This document shows positions 1 through 11,200 of a stretch of 64,000 nt of DNA, in pieces; position 1 is the first letter of the stretch, and each line of letters begins with the position of its first letter. The notes under the pieces are model-generated. The model was not told the DNA's origin. It saw only the letters and a program-made list of their open reading frames with translations, and made no database searches. The stretch is from Protea cynaroides (Eukaryota > Streptophyta > Magnoliopsida > Proteales > Proteaceae): NCBI GenBank assembly GCA_028583415.1, contig CM053272.1, positions 40,162,199-40,226,198 of the forward strand. Reading direction: 5' to 3'. Both the position numbers and the translations under genes were made by a program.

Positions 1-474
1 AAGCAAACATTAGCAATTGGTCTACCTGGATATATAAGACTCATTAAGTACACCTTGTGTTGATGTTAAGCCCTGGTGTCTGCAAAATAGGAGTCACTTC
101 GATCAGTAAGGAATACTAGCTAGTAAACTCTAAAGATAGATACCTAAGTTCATAATAATTTATTAAAAAAGGGGACAGGAGGGTGGGTATCCCCACCTGG
201 TAACCATCTCACACCCCATCAATGGCTCCCAAGGGTGTGGGAGGGTTCCAGGTGGGGAGGTGAACTGCTGATTTATGACCCATTATTCATGCTGGGTCTA
301 AGGAAGTAAATCTAGGTTTCCAGGCCTCTTTCGATTAAGCTTGGAATCGAGACGTATCAGATCTTGTTTTAAGATGAGACCGAGTGTCAGGTTTCGACCT
401 TGGATTTCATTTCGGACAGGTTAGAAACCGCGACAACTTAGACAATTAGATCTGTTTTGATTGAAACATAGATC

Positions 475-787
475 TGTTAAGTTTCCATCTCGAAAGTTCA
501 AATTAGTAAACGGAAGGACTCTCACATATATAAGGCACCCGAAGTTCCACTCTTTAAGCAATGTAGGACTATTCCCAATACTCCCCTTCACTTGTTGCCT
601 CTCTTCTGGGATGGTAGTACACGTGGTATGTAGTCCTATTTTTTGGATGACCATACAAAGTGAACCTGAAACTTTGATACTATTAAAGTTTCCATCTCAA
701 AAGTTCGAACTAGTAAATAGAAGGGCTCTTATATATATAAGGCACCCAAAACTCTACTCTCTAAGCAATTTGGGACTACTCCCAATA
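475..787 (-). mobile_element. TRIM element in intron 4 of OPT pseudogene A
   Basis: Two about 105-bp terminal repeats (475-580 and 683-787) in minus orientation end in TATTGGGA/G-type termini. The PBS remnant (minus strand TAGTATCAAAG, from TGGTATCAGAG of initiator tRNA-Met) lies at 672-682. The interior is only about 100 bp. The flanks AGATC/GGATC could be a 5-bp duplication with one change. The position differs from the TRIM in intron 4 of gene B, so this is a separate insertion. Confidence 0.75.
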
Positions 788-1259
788 GGATCCATGGTAC
801 AAACTAGCTAGGTCTTTATAACCATATTAATTACCTGATTAGTTGTAGCTGTGATGATACTGATGGGAAGGGTGAATGTGAAGGCAAGGGCAGAGGCAAG
901 TAGGAGACCCCTCCAAGGCATTTGAACTTGACTCTTCAACCCAATGCAAAGCGCAAGTGAAACAGCAAGGCATGCCATAAGGAGCACATGAAACCACCAT
1001 TGAGGTATGTCTTCATACCTCTTCATCAATTTAGTATGGAATTCAATCTTGTTCTTACTAGCCGCATGATACCGGCGATAAATCTCCTTGTGATCAAGTT
1101 CATGTACATGTATGTAACTAAACATCATAATCTTGATCAAAACGATCGATAGATTGAAACTACAGAGACTGAACTCACTTTCCATAAAACAAGCCGACGT
1201 GGGTGAGTCTTGCTGCTATTGTGGCGAACAACTGAGAGGAGAATATAGGGAACTTTTTA

Positions 1260-1500
1260 TGTTACGATCACACCCAGCATATCATAATAACCGTAGGATG
1301 GAAACTGTTAGAGTTGCTATAACTGTAGATCTGTAACCAAAATTAGTACCTTATAGAAATGTAATCAGCTATAAAATAGCAAGGAAATGGAATACAAGGG
1401 AAGAAATTACAATCTCCTACTCTATCTTCTTCTCTCTATTCTCTTCTTCACTGGAGGCTGGCTATCTTCGAAGTAGTCATTACCGATACCATCCGTATCA
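1260..1500 (+). repeat. 5' LTR of the gene-carrying retroelement
   Basis: This LTR is 241 bp, starts TGTTACGATCACACCC and ends CCATCCGTATCA. It aligns end to end with 4468-4715. A TATA-like CTATAAAATAGC lies at about 1370 in the middle of the LTR, as expected for a promoter in this position. Confidence 0.93.
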
Positions 1501-1525
1501 TTGGTGCTTTCATTGAGAGCCTTCT

Positions 1526-2280
1526 ATGGCAAAGGGAACTCTCTCCCGTTTCTCCATACACGCCATTCGCATGGAACAACAGCGCATCGAGCATCAACGG
1601 CTCTTGGAGGAGAAAATCGACAAAGCCCTGCAACAGAGAAGTGCCGACGCCCCCTCCCTGCCCCCTACCGTCTGGGTTACCACCAACCAAACTCTTAATT
1701 CCTCTTCATCATCCATGATGATTCGGCTGTCTGCACCTGCCACCAAATCTCTTGAGGTCACCAACCCTCCATCATTTCTTGATTCTTTTTTTTCCCCAAA
1801 TCTGATCACCAGTCTGCCACAATTCCCTGTTACATTCATTCAACCCCAGTTTCGACCACAGACCATGCCTCATAGTCCTCCCCAACGTCAATCGAACAAC
1901 GATCAGTAGTTGGTTCAGTTGTCCGCGGCCATTTCCGATCATTCTGGTCTTCTTCACAAATTTTTCCCAATGCCAAACCCTCTGATCGGATCTCCAACAG
2001 AAGTTCAATCGGGACTGGCAAATCTTCCTTCTCTTTTACAACCTCCTGTTACCTCAATGTCCCCTGTTCCTCAATGCCAAATCTCAATTCCCCAAGCCTT
2101 AATTAAAACCCAAGCTCCTCCTGATTCCCTTCTGGTTTCTTCACCAATAGACTCGTCGTCACCAATACCCTCATCAACGTCTTCAACACCCCTTCAACCA
2201 CAATCTGGAATTTCTGTTGACTCAGGAAGCTTATCAGGTTTTCCTCCCATAAAGCCTGGTCAACTCTTTATCCTTGAATA
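1526..2280 (+). pseudogene. Leader reading frame of the LTR element, unrecognised
   Basis: The frame opens at ATG 1526 and runs to 2905 with a single in-frame TAG at 1907-1909. The first part (residues about 15-35) is rich in Gln, Glu and Arg and could form a short coiled coil. The rest up to about 2280 is Pro/Ser-rich and of low complexity. It resembles the spacer or gag-leader frames seen after the PBS in plant LTR elements only in position and composition. No homologue was recognised. The single stop could reflect decay or a readthrough codon; nothing in the sequence decides between them. Confidence 0.45.
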
Positions 2281-2720
2281 CGATGAGGAATTTGGCGCTG
2301 AGTTATCGGCACCTCCCACGGGGACAACATCGATCTCGGTGCAGGCTCTCAACTTGCTTTACGATCCAACATCCAAATTAACCGTCCAATCGGTTTCATA
2401 TTTGTTCAGAAAGCCTGATGTTGCAGATGTAGTGATATTCAAAGTTCCTCCTATCATTCAGGAACTTGGTTACAGTTCAGGAGATGTGTTTAACAAAAGA
2501 ATTGTAACCAAAGCTAGAGATTGTGTTGAGGTCCGTGATGAAAAATTGGTGGTCAATGATGCTGTCCAAGAGGAAGATTTCATATTAGAGCCACTCACTT
2601 ATGAAATGGATCCAGTGGTCGTCCCTGAAGGTTATGTGTTTGTGATGGGTAACAATTGTAGCAACAACTTTGATTCCCAAAATTGGGGTCCTCTTCCTAT
2701 CAAATCGGTAAGCCATTCTA
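2281..2720 (+). pseudogene. Captured fragment: chloroplast type I signal peptidase (Plsp1/TPP-like)
   Basis: The frame reads through VSYLFRKPDV, VVIFKVPP, FNKRIVTKA, the FILEPLTYEM region and FVMGNNCSNNFDSQNWGPLP. These match in order the conserved blocks of plant thylakoidal/plastid type I signal peptidases, which remove signal peptides with a Ser-Lys dyad. The Lys of the KR box is present. The upstream Ser-Met block (SMYPT type) is not recognisable (DPTSK stands in its place), and the MGDN signature has become MGNN, so an active enzyme is unlikely. It is fused in frame to the Pro/Ser-rich leader. The coding blocks are continuous over about 115 codons, which suggests capture from a spliced transcript; that is inference. 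Confidence 0.82.
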
Positions 2721-2885
2721 GCAACACCTTCTCAGTTTATGGCGCCATTACTCCAGCAACAACAGCTTTGATTCCCAAAATTGGTATTCCTCATGACAGT
2801 TTAAAGTTTCCAATTCTAAATAGAGCTATATCTCTGCCTTTATATTTTTTGCAATACCTATGGAAATCACAAGTGGATTGGTTCT

Positions 2886-3435
2886 GCTCATCAAGTATTT
2901 CATGAAATGTATCATAGAAATTTGAGTTCCTGGACTTCAATGATTTCTGGGTATGTTTGGATTAAAAATTATGGAGATGTTTTTATGTTATTCCTTGATA
3001 TGCAAATGAATGGATTTAAACCCAATTTGGTGATGGTGTTGATCATGGTACAAGCCTGTTTTATATCTCAAAATCTACTTGGAGGGAACCTTGAAGATGC
3101 AGAATTTCTTTTAGATAAATTGGGGAACAGAGATGATGTTTCATGGGATATCATGATTGATTGTTCTTCCTTGTCTTCAGATCTTATTGGAATAGCTCAG
3201 AACTTCAATATAATGAGTAATGGAAGCTGGAGAATGAGTAATGAAAGCTATAAGAGGAACAACACTACTTGGCGTGCAATAATGTCAGGTTTTGTTGAAA
3301 ATGAGTATTTTGGAGGAGCTATTCGATTATTTCAACAAATACAGTATGCATGTTTGAAGCCTTGGATTGACACGTTAAGATTCCTAAGTCTTGTATATAC
3401 CCAGTTGGGTTCGATACATTTGGGGAAAGGAATTC
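2886..3435 (+). pseudogene. Captured fragment: pentatricopeptide repeat (PPR) protein
   Basis: From 2886 the frame reads AHQVFHEMYHRNLSSWTSMI, then ISGY and a block ending GFKPNLV, and later WRAIMSGFVENEYFGGAIRL with LKPWIDTLRFLSL and GKGIHGY. This is the repeating pattern of plant organelle-RNA PPR proteins of the PLS class, with degenerate repeats and internal rearrangement between. PPR proteins bind organellar transcripts. The fragment is too short and worn to do so. The preceding signal peptidase frame ends in TGA at 2903-2905, so the junction is out of frame with it. Confidence 0.82.
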
Positions 3436-3439
3436 ATGG

Positions 3440-4001
3440 TTATTGGGGTTTCCATCATCCTCTTCTGCCTCTTGAAATTTTTATAGATGATGGGTTGCGG
3501 GCTACACAGAGAGCTGTCTTTCTCATTATGCTTCTAATCATAATCTCTATGATGATAGCTGCACAAGTTAAGGAGGAAAGGTTTAAAATTGTCAGAGTCA
3601 AAGATTTTGGGCTTGTAGATGCAACAATGCCAATGAGCGTGTGGTGGTTAGTTGATCCATTTATCTTGTTCAGAATTTCTGATGTGTTCACTGCGGTTGA
3701 TCTGCAGGAATTTTTCTATGATCAAGTGCCAGATGGGCTACGGAGTATAGCCCTTTCCCTCTATCCTTGTGTCTTTGGTGGAGGAAGCTTCCTTAGCAGT
3801 TTTTCTTTTATCTCTGTTATTGAGAAGGCTACTGGTGGGAGTGGCAAAGATTGTGGGTTTTCAAACTATCTCAATCAAGCCCATCTTGATTATTTTTATT
3901 TGGAGAAAATGATGAACTGCTACAGGCCAGGCCAAGGGTTAATGCTAGCAAGTTTTCAAGCTAGAACTATGCCCCTTAATAGCAGTAATGGGAGCATCTG
4001 A
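3440..4001 (+). pseudogene. Captured fragment: C-terminal part of an NPF (NRT1/PTR family) transporter
   Basis: In the same frame as the PPR piece the sequence reads SMMIAAQVKEERFKIV, then PMSVWWLVDPFILFRISDVF, LQEFFYDQVPDGLRSIALSL, GSFLSSF and VIEKATGG, followed by LNQAHLDYFY. These are the late transmembrane helices and loop motifs of plant nitrate/peptide (NPF) carriers. Only about the last third of a normal 550-600-residue protein is present, and several conserved residues have changed. No start or transport pore is left, so it is a gene fragment carried by the retroelement. The frame closes with TGA at 3999-4001. Confidence 0.85.
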
Positions 4002-4002
4002 G

Positions 4003-4313
4003 AAGTCTTAGATCCAGATTTTGGAAAGTCAGCAATAGGGCGTGTTGTCCCAGTTAATTCAGGTTCGTGGTGGATCATCTTGTTGAGAGCTTGTGGCAAA
4101 ATAACTAGTAATTATGCATTGCAAGAAAAGGCGGATGTCCAAACGGGAATCAAACTGATATTGAATTTGTGTTTAACTGATGAGATTGACATGTTCCCTT
4201 CACTGTTAGTCACTGATGCCTCCTTCATGATAGACCCGTGGATGGGAATTCATGGCCCACCCCTTGCCATCGACACCTTAAGATGCTCCCGTGAGATGAT
4301 AAATAACAGCTGA
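4003..4313 (+). pseudogene. Captured fragment: alkaline/neutral invertase (glycoside hydrolase family 100)
   Basis: After the NPF stop the same frame reads LDPDFGKSAIGRVVPVNSGS, then WWIILLRACGKIT, DVQTGIKLILNLCLTDEIDM, FPSLLVTDASFMID and LRCSREM. This order matches the middle of plant cytosolic/organellar alkaline/neutral invertases, which split sucrose. A six-residue block before LRCSREM is missing and the RRMGIHGHPLE region is altered. Only about 100 codons of a protein of more than 550 residues remain. It is the fourth and last host-gene piece before the polypurine tract of the element. Confidence 0.87.
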
Positions 4314-4467
4314 GTGCAATTATGCTCCATGATCCCGTTTCAGAGTTGATCATGCCTATTGAGATTTTGGATCCTCCTCCGATATCTGTATCCGAGTTAT
4401 TGTTTCATGTTTTGCAGCTGAAATGATATCTCAGTCGACGACAACCTCAACAGAATGGGGACAGCAA

Positions 4468-4715
4468 TGCTACGATCACACCCAGCATATCATAATAACC
4501 GTAGGATGGAAATTGTTAGAGTTACTATAACCGGAGATCTATAACTAATTAGTACCTTCTAGAAATGTAATCAACTATAAAATAGCAAGGGAATGGAATA
4601 CTAGGCAAGAAATTACAATCTCGAACTCTATCTTCTTCTCTTTATTCTCTCTATTCTCTTCTTCACTAGAGGCCGGCTACCCTCGAAGTAGCCATTACCA
4701 ACACCATCCGTATCA
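4468..4715 (+). repeat. 3' LTR of the gene-carrying retroelement
   Basis: This LTR is 248 bp, starts TGCTACGATCACACCC and ends CCATCCGTATCA. It is longer than the 5' copy mainly through an extra CTTTATTCTCT-type unit in its pyrimidine stretch. It is followed directly by TTTTA and then resumes OPT exon 3 (TTAGCACTATATAGG). Confidence 0.93.
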
Positions 4716-5625
4716 TTTTAGCACTATATAGGTCAAAACCCCGGTAAGATATGGGCATGACTATGTAGATGATCAAGAAGTAACCATAGAAAATGTTAAC
4801 AATGGCAAAGAAAGGACTGATTGAGGGCTGAATAGAAAGAAGCTACGGCTGCCCAGTCTAGGGCAAAAGCCCCAAGTCCTAGGCCTTGCATGCCTGAACC
4901 AAGCTGTTGTGCTGTGACTGAGTGTTTGAATATCCAACAAACCCACGATATGGTCGTCAATGTAGGGAAGATGTATCCAGGGAAGGTATATCAGCAGAAG
5001 CTGCAAATGAATACAATCACAAAGAACTTTCCTCTTGACATGCCTTCAGTATCCTCCTTTTCATGCAGCGCCCTGTATATACCAAATTCATATCACAAAT
5101 AACTTAAGAGATAGATTACAGAACCAATTTTAGAAATATTTGGGATGCAAAACGATTGAATTCGGTGGAGATACAAAGTATCCGAATCCATATCTGATTA
5201 TCATATCCTTGATCCAAAATTCCAAATTCAATTGGATATATCTAGATCCCTTTCTCTCTCCTCCAAGTTATCCGTTAGTTGGTCACCAGTTCTTCTTGGA
5301 TTTCTATTTTTTCAGTAGCAGATAAGATTCCAATATATTCTGCTAGCTTATAGATCCTCTCCCTTTTTATATTGAATAATATAATGGACCATGTTTTTTA
5401 ATACCGGTCTATATAAGGTCATGCATCAGGCCCTTCATTTATGAGTGTAGATAACTACACCTCTGTGTACTCTTTAAAGAACTCCATCAACATTCATATT
5501 CAATAAATCCCATACTTTAGGAAATTAAAATGGGGAAAATTTTTGTAAGCGGGGCAGCTCAGTGTGCTCCTTAAAGAAGTATAGTTGTTTGTGTATGGTG
5601 TGCCAGAGGCTCATAAGTGCCTTCA

Positions 5626-5656
<31 letters not shown>

Positions 5657-5778
5657 TAAAAGAAGAAAAAGAAAACATACCGGAAGAGAGAGATTTGAAC
5701 AAGAGTACTGGGCCACCACATATGGGCCGGTTCAACCACGTACTTTCTTAGTATCCCTGCCCAACCGTATTCCAATAC

Positions 5779-8263
5779 CTGTTCCATAGGCTTATATAGT
5801 AGCATACATATTCATGAGTAAAGACATTAAGAAAAATATTAACTAATTTGCTACTTATTATTGTCTTCTGTTATTTTATTTTATTTTTTCATGGAAATTA
5901 TATTTTATGTAAATAATTTTAATGTCTTTATTTATATTTTATTTTAAAACAAACAGTGAAAACTCTTGTTTACAGAATTTTTTTATTTTCTACTTTTTTT
6001 TTACATAGAAACAGACAGGCTAAATAGATTTATTGACTCTTTATCCTTATCATTGGTCAGATTAATAATGGTGGAATATGGACATACCTTCTCCAGTTTT
6101 ATTTTTATTTATTTTATATTTTCAGTTTAATTCGCCTTCAATATAGTAGGCACATAATTTATCACTCCCCAAAAACAATAATTTAGATAAAAGATAGTGG
6201 AGGAGAACTTGGATTCAGGTCAACATTCTCTCTTTTCAGAATTTTTTTATGGAAAATAAATAATAGTGATTTGGAATGTCCAATTTGTGATAGATAAGAA
6301 GGTGACTCTTTTCAAGTACACTGTTAACTATATTCTGTAAGTCATTAGTTGATGAGGTTATTTGTTAGGAAGATCAGTTTTACACGTCAATTGTAGGAGA
6401 ATATATAATATTTCAACTTTGATTTAGGTAGCCAATCAAAATAATTTATCAATTGCGGGCAATCAACAAATGAATAAACAATTTCTCAATTATTACTCCC
6501 AAACAAAAATTGAATAAATCAATGTAATTAGGAATATTTAGGAATATTGACCCATATTCCTGTTCTGTGATTAGGAATTTAGAGGCTTTCAACAATTCAA
6601 TGTAAAAAACTCGTGTTCAAATGGGTTATTGGCCACCACGACGGTATAATTAACTGGCAAGTTGCTTGAATCCAAAAAAAAAAAAAAAAAAAAAAGGAGG
6701 AAAAATCCTTCCTCCCCGTTCTCTTTATATTTGTAATGAATAAATCAATTTGTTATTGAGTGATTCTTGATATAATTTAATTAAAAAACCAGTTCGATGC
6801 ATGGATGATTAGAAATCCAGTCATGAGTAACAGTTGCGTAAAATTATTATTGCAAGTGTATCTTTAAAACTGCAAATGATTTGTTTCTAGCTAGAAATAA
6901 TAAAAAGTCGTAGGGAGAGGTAATTCTTTGACTGGCGAGGTTGCCAAGCATGTGCCCCATCCATGGCCGCAGGCAATGGAAGGAGGGAGAGAGAGTCAAA
7001 AGAAGAGAGATGGTATAGGTTCGCGTAATTCCCATTTGCCATTCCGTGAATCTATTTCTATATTTTTATTATTTATGTTTATCCTTAACTACCATATTAA
7101 TTCTCAAAACTAAATGGGGAGACCTCGGATTAATTGTAGGGTTGACAATGGACCAGTCGTGTCAAATTTGTGTTCTGGTCAAGTGCATCTGAACTTGAGA
7201 ACGATTAAAAAAATCAATTGGGTCATTCAATTCTGAACAAATTTAGTGTTGTTGATGTAATTGAAATGATGATAATGGTAAAATCAAAAAGGTAAAATAA
7301 GGAATAAATAAATTAGAGTAAATTTAAGAGTTGTCCCAATAAATGATAAATTGAGAACAAATTGATTGAGGTGGCCTGAACGTGTAATGAAGGTCTTTAA
7401 ATGATCTTTTTTTTTATTTTTTAGGTAAAATTTAAATGATCTAATATAGAAAAGTGAATTGATTCAAATCGGAGGCAAAATAATCAAGATAAGTCCAAAA
7501 TGGCTAGAAGAAGTGATAAGGAATACCATGTGTATTGGAATAGAATCAAGCATGGTTTTGAATAGAGTTGATTGAAGAAAGAAGATTCAAGTGAACCGAC
7601 CTCTTTTAATTGGGACAATGTTAAATTAAGTTGAAGATTCAATCCTTATACAAACACACATTTTGATGCAATTCCAATAAAAAAAATTAAAAGTAAAAAA
7701 CTAAAAAAATGTGACCAAATAAAATGACACAACATCTCATTAAATATAAAAACCTCAATCCAACCACAAAACTATTGGGTCATGTTCACGTCAAGTTTTG
7801 TCACCTTAGTCGGGAAGGGTGTGACCTCCTTAGGTAAATTTTTTGGTTGACATAGGCGAACTTATAAATCGGTTACAATTTATCTTAAACTTGAAATAAG
7901 TTAAAATTCCCTTAAGGTTGATCCAGTGATGGAACCATAGTTAGAAAATTAGGATTCTGGAATTATTCGGAAGGATTAATAATTCGAAATGATTTGTTTT
8001 GATAATTTAACAATTTGATAAAAAAAAGGGACCTAAAATATAATTTATATTCAAGTCGATCCAGGAATTAATCGTTACCTAAAAAAGCCGGACAAAAAAT
8101 TCAGATATTTATCTTTAATATTTGTCACACATATATCCTCATTACTAGGATAGAATTTTGGACTCCGTTAGTTAAATAAATCTGCAACTGGAGACTGCAG
8201 CCTTCATTTAGTTTAACGGTTAACTATCACAAACAACAATACAAATGTCATGAAGTGTTAAAT
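5779..8263. other. Remnant of intron 1 and upstream flank of pseudogene A; no gene
   Basis: 5779-6283 matches intron 1 of gene B (about 11902-12750 without the MITE). From 6600 to about 8160 it matches the 5' flank of gene B (15903-17640). Exon 1 and its proximal promoter, which should lie between, are missing. An A run lies at 6674-6695. The last 150 bp before 8264 are the 3' flank of gene B. Confidence 0.7.
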
Positions 8264-11200
8264 TCATGAGTAGACAGGACAGCCATCAACCACAATACCT
8301 TTGGCAGTGGGGCAAGAAGCCAAATCACAGTGCTCTCCTCCCGTACCCCACCAGGTGATGCTTTTATTCTCCATTGTCAATGTGAAGTAAATCAGGACAC
8401 CCATGAAAGCCACCCCAGCATCTAGACCCGCTGAGAGCACATAGTTATATCTTTGCCACCATTGTTTCCGATAACGGAAAACAAAGAAATTGAAAATTGT
8501 TCCCACAAAAATCCAGACATTGTAGTTCATTGGAGTCGCTGGTGGCATATAAGCTGTTGCCCCAAGAATGACTGGAAGGTTGATCAAAGGGATCCAAGCT
8601 TGCTTAGGAAATGCCTTGTGCAGAAGCCAAACGAAAACTGGACCTAAAGCACCTCCTAGGAAGAACCAGTTGAGGGCTCCATAGTTTCCATCAACACCAA
8701 ATATCCTTCTGGGTCCGACCAGACCCCAGATGACTGATGCATCGAAGAAGACACGGTCATTTGGACATGTCCATGGACTGTTAGGAGGGAGTAGATCAAT
8801 ATTGCAAATGTTATTGATAGAACCCAGCAGCCACCAGGCGACCCCGATGTTGATCGTTCCAGCTATCATGGTCCCAAGGAACTGGTGTAGGATGAAACAC
8901 CCGCATTAAAAAGCCACCACATAAGTAACTGAAGAATGCTATGAGTAAGAATAGAGCTAGTTAACTTGAAGGAAATGTTACCTGAACTAAGAACATCGAT
9001 CTTGGAGGAATCTTCATGTAATGGCCTAATTTAAAGTCATTGAGGAAGGAGACTGCCTGTGCCATGCTCATATATCCATATACTTTGAAGCAAACATTAG
9101 CAACTGGTTTACCTGGATATATAAGACCCATTAAGTACTCTGTGATGATGTTAAGCCCTGGTGTCTGCAAAATAGGAGTTACTTCGATCACTAAGGAATA
9201 GTAGCTAGTAAAGTTAAAAAGATTGATACCTTAAATTCATAATAATTTATTAAAAACGGGGAGAGAAGGGCGGGTCTCCCCACCTAGTAACCATCTCACA
9301 CCCCATTAATGGCTCTCAAAGGTATGGAAGGGTACCAGGTGGGTGTCAAGTGTCTAACTCAAAAGTTCCAACTAAAAAGTTCGAATTAGTAAACGGAGGG
9401 ATTCTCCATATAAAAGATTTCAAAATTTCAATTTCATTAGCAATGTGGGACTATTCCCAATATCCTCCCTCACATGTAGCCCTACCTTTAGGTGATATAC
9501 ATGTAGTAGTATATATAACAATACATGATACTTTTTAGGTGATTTGGTCGCTCTTTTCAAGTGACTGATCCCACTTTTCAGGTGACATATCTGTGATTGT
9601 CCCTATTTTTTTTTTGGGTGACATGTCCTTAACTGTCACTCTTTTGGGTGACCGTCCCTCTTTGTGCATCTACCCTCTTTTTAGGGTTACTATGAGAGGG
9701 AATCTGGAGCTCTGATACCATGTCAAGTTTCCAACTAAAAAATTCGAACTGATAAATGGAAGGACTCTCCATATATAAAAAATCTTAAGATTCTAATCTC
9801 ATTAGCAATGTGAGACTGTTCCCAATGGTAGAGAGGTAAACTGTTGATTTTATGGCCCATTAATCCATGCTGATTGAAAGGAAGTAAATCTAGGTTTCCA
9901 AGCCTATAAGATCAACCCTGGTGGAATGGAGACGTGTCAGATCTCGTTTTGAGATGAAACCGAGTGTTAGGTTTTGACCTTGGATTTCATTTTGGTCAAG
10001 TGAGAAACCGTGACAACATAGAGTATTAGGTCAGTTTCGATTGAAACCTAGATCCATGGTGCTAACTAGCTAAGTTTTATAACCATATTAATTACCTGAT
10101 TGGTTGTAGCTGTGATGATACTGATGGGAAGGGTGAATGCGAAGGCAAGGGCAGAGCCAAGTAGGAGACCCCACCAAGGCATTTGAACTTGACTCTTCAT
10201 CCCAATGCAAAGCGCAAATGAAACAGCAAGGCATGTCATAAGGAGCACATGAAACCACCATTGAGGTATGTCCTCATACCTCCTCATCAATTTAGTATGG
10301 ATGTCAATCTTGTTCTTACTAGCCGCACGATACCGTTGATAAATCTCCCTGTGTTCAAGTTCATGTACATGTAATTAAACACCATAATCTTGATCAAAAT
10401 GATCAATTGATTGAAACTAGAGAGACTGAACTCACTTTCCATAAAACAAGCCGACATGGGTGAGTGTGGCGGCTATTGTGGCGAATCCAAAACCGTAGGT
10501 TAGAGCGAAGAACATACTGAGATTGACCCTTCCTTCTTTATCATAACTGGGGATATCTAACTCGAATTTATTATTAACAATGGAGTTTATGTCATATTGC
10601 TGGCCAGCGGATGTGAACAACTGAGAGGAGAATATAGGGAACTTTTTAGCACTATACAGGTCGAAACCCCAGTAAGCTATGGGCATGACTATGTAGATGA
10701 TCAAGAAGTACCCAAAGAAAATGTTAACAATGGCAAAGAAAGGACTGATTAGAGGGCTGAATAGGAAAGCAGATACGGCTGCCCAGTCTAGGGCAAAAGC
10801 CCCAAGTCCTAGGCCTTGCATGCCTGAACCAAGCTGTTGTGCTGTGACTGAGTGTTTGAATATCCAACAAACCCACGATATGGTCGTCAATGTAGGGAAG
10901 ATGTATCCTGGGAAGGTATACCAGCAGAAGCTGCAAATGAATACAATCAAGAAGAACTTTCCTCTTGACATGCCTTTAGTATCCTCCTTTTCATGCAGCG
11001 CCCTGTATATACCAAATTCATATCACAAATCACTAAAGAGATAGATTACAGAACCAATAGCAACGAATAAAGTAGTGATTTGCAATACAATGTCTCATAT
11101 TAATGCAGTGGACGGTCTATCTTGACCGTATACCAGTTTAGGTTTAGTGCCCCAATTTAAGGAAAGATTTGGGATGCAAAAGGATTAAATTCAGTGCAGA

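Larger units (their letters stand above)
1260..4715 (+). mobile_element. Non-autonomous LTR retroelement carrying four host-gene fragments
   Basis: The element is 3456 bp and sits inside exon 3 of OPT pseudogene A, opposite to that gene. It is bounded by a perfect 5-bp duplication TTTTA (1255-1259 and 4716-4720). LTRs are 1260-1500 and 4468-4715, both starting TG and ending TCA. A primer-binding-like tract TTGGTGCTTTCATTGAGA follows the 5' LTR at 1501, and a purine-rich AATGGGGACAGCAA precedes the 3' LTR at 4454-4467. No gag zinc knuckle, protease, RT, RNase H or integrase was recognised. Instead the interior encodes, in order, a leader frame, a Plsp1/TPP-type signal peptidase piece, a PPR piece, an NPF transporter piece and an alkaline/neutral invertase piece, all on the element's sense strand. 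The LTRs differ at roughly 20-25 positions plus short indels (about 10% by eye), so the insertion is not recent. Replication proteins must have come from another element. Confidence 0.93.
1..5778 (-). pseudogene. OPT copy A: decayed oligopeptide transporter split by an LTR element, runs off the left edge
   Basis: Recognisable pieces are exon 2 (5681-5778), exon 3 in two parts (4716-5072 and 1179-1259), exon 4 (835-1087) and part of exon 5 (1-79). Exon 6 would lie outside the window. Lesions seen against gene B: exon 1 is absent; exon 2 has Gly to Glu in the VLGYGW motif; exon 3 is two bases short near 4827-4850 (frameshift), has lost 132 bp between matching GAA triplets (B positions 10486-10617), and is interrupted by the LTR element 1260-4715. 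The acceptor of exon 4 reads CAA instead of CAG. Exon 5 has a 2-bp insertion near 50-60. Exon 4 is still an open frame. Its intron 4 holds a TRIM. The flank and introns align with gene B, so A is the next tandem copy downstream of B. It cannot make a full transporter. Confidence 0.93.

Noticed and set aside
461..811. 116-codon frame with an internal repeat of LKFPSRKFELVN-like text
   Set aside because: The repeat is the two LTRs of the TRIM in intron 4 of pseudogene A, not a protein repeat.
1501..1518. Assigning the PBS of the gene-carrying element to a particular tRNA
   Set aside because: The tract does not match the initiator-Met type TGGTATCAGAG and I could not confirm another tRNA 3' end by reading alone.
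10697..11044. 115-codon plus-strand frame (with a relative at 4890-5102)
   Set aside because: It is the antisense of OPT exon 3 and recurs only because the exon is duplicated.
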